Positions 63,572-64,000 of a DNA stretch of 64,000 nt are shown piece after piece. Within the stretch, counting starts at the first letter, position 1, and every line of letters starts with the position of its first letter. The position numbers and the translations under genes were made by a program. The notes under the pieces are model-generated. The model was not told the origin of the DNA. It ran no database searches and saw nothing but the letters and a program-made list of their open reading frames with translations. This DNA comes from Endozoicomonas sp. 4G. GTDB taxonomy: Bacteria; Pseudomonadota; Gammaproteobacteria; Pseudomonadales; Endozoicomonadaceae. Location of the stretch: positions 940,698-1,004,697 of the forward strand of contig NZ_CP082909.1 of NCBI RefSeq assembly GCF_023822025.1, read 5' to 3'.

Positions 63572-64000
63572 TCAGACTCCTACGACCTGACGCAGCTGCT
63601 GGATGGTGGTGTCATAGTCATTGAGTTCATCCGTGCGCTGTTTCAGAAAGGTTCGGATGGCATCTATTTTCCGCAAGGCTTCATCAGCGACGGCATCTGA
63701 ACCTGCTTTGTACTCCCCGACCTTAACCAGCAGTTCAATCTCTTCGAACTTGGCCAGAAGCTCCCTGAGTTTGCCCGCTGCGGCTTTGTGCTCTTCAGGG
63801 GTGATGGCATTCATGACACGACTGGCGCTGGACAGCACATCAATAGCCGGATAATGGTTAGCGGCAGCCAGCTTTCTGGAAAGGATGATGTGTCCGTCCA
63901 GGATCGACCGGGTTTCATCGGCGACCGGTTCCGTCATATCATCCCCTTCCACCAGAACGGTATAGAGCGCCGTGATTGAGCCGGTATCTGACATACCGGC
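63572..64000 (-). CDS. sctN: Type III secretion ATPase SctN, C-terminal part (cut by window end)
   Basis: About 142 residues of the C-terminus of the hexameric export ATPase (YscN/FliI family) are in the window. [36 protein letters not shown] and [15 protein letters not shown] are strongly conserved ATPase-core segments. The Walker A region lies outside the window. It is 5 bp before sctO, and the rest of the T3SS probably continues past the window end. Confidence 0.95.
   Translation of the reverse strand, partial: AGMSDTGSITALYTVLVEGDDMTEPVADETRSILDGHIILSRKLAAANHYPAIDVLSSASRVMNAITPEEHKAAAGKLRELLAKFEEIELLVKVGEYKAGSDAVADEALRKIDAIRTFLKQRTDELNDYDTTIQQLRQVVGV

Noticed and set aside
58417..64000. 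Flagellar export genes (fliPQR-flhB)
   Set aside because: SctO, SctP and SctQ types and the contiguous N-O-P-Q-R-S-T-U order, with no flagellar structural genes, fit a T3SS.

Overview
The window looks like chromosome of a host-associated marine gammaproteobacterium. The housekeeping blocks are in gammaproteobacterial order (mreBCD-maf-rng-yhdP-tldD; gatCAB). They sit beside a type III secretion (T3SS) cluster and several expanded families of exported or unknown proteins. This mix resembles Endozoicomonas/Oceanospirillales symbionts. The assignment is inference from gene content; no 16S gene or marker comparison was possible.

Layout. 1-2.5 kb: the 3' half of upp, a uracil permease, a MazE-like antitoxin behind a perfect operator-like palindrome, a dead mazF/pemK toxin remnant, and a STAS protein. 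2.6-4.3 kb: an AbgT transporter. 4.6-8.6 kb: a duplicated cassette with two paralogs that look like circularly permuted papain/NlpC-like proteins, a truncated nuclease-family copy, and an intact secreted sphingomyelinase/DNase I-fold enzyme. 8.6-12.0 kb: gatCAB on the minus strand, with an intergenic-type repeat read in frame in the gatB N-terminus. 12.2-23.6 kb: a YebE-like gene, then the cell-shape and envelope operon mreB-mreC-mreD-maf-rng-yhdP-tldD; mreC appears to start at ATT. 23.9-28.8 kb: two AT-rich tandem paralogs with signal peptides and an amidoligase-like C-terminal domain. 29-34 kb: a NUDIX hydrolase, an AI-2E-family permease, an M32 carboxypeptidase and an exported TPR-like protein.

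33.9-49.2 kb is the most unusual part: nine consecutive same-strand paralogs (506-585 aa) of one unrecognised family with signal peptides. Their ends are highly conserved. Between them lie variable N-terminal modules, a 15-bp in-frame tandem repeat of varying copy number, and a hypervariable basic loop. Six of the nine carry an uninterrupted A9 tract at codons 3-5. A scar inside the array holds relics of the tauE-like and MutT-like genes that now border it, so it grew by segmental duplication. The pattern suggests a diversifying surface or periplasmic protein family.

49.4-54.5 kb: a TauE-like permease, an MTH1-like NUDIX enzyme, a PPP-type phosphatase, an unknown exported protein, an NTF2-like protein and outer-membrane phospholipase A. 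54.7-56.7 kb: two AT-rich paralogs of unknown function. 56.7-58.3 kb: an FMN-dependent 2-hydroxy-acid dehydrogenase and a possible small secreted protein. 58.4 kb to the end: a minus-strand T3SS operon in the order sctN(partial)-O-P-Q-R-S-T-U. The T3SS, the predicted phospholipase and sphingomyelinase-like enzymes and the expanded exported families all fit a host-interacting lifestyle, but no gene here is shown to be a T3SS substrate.
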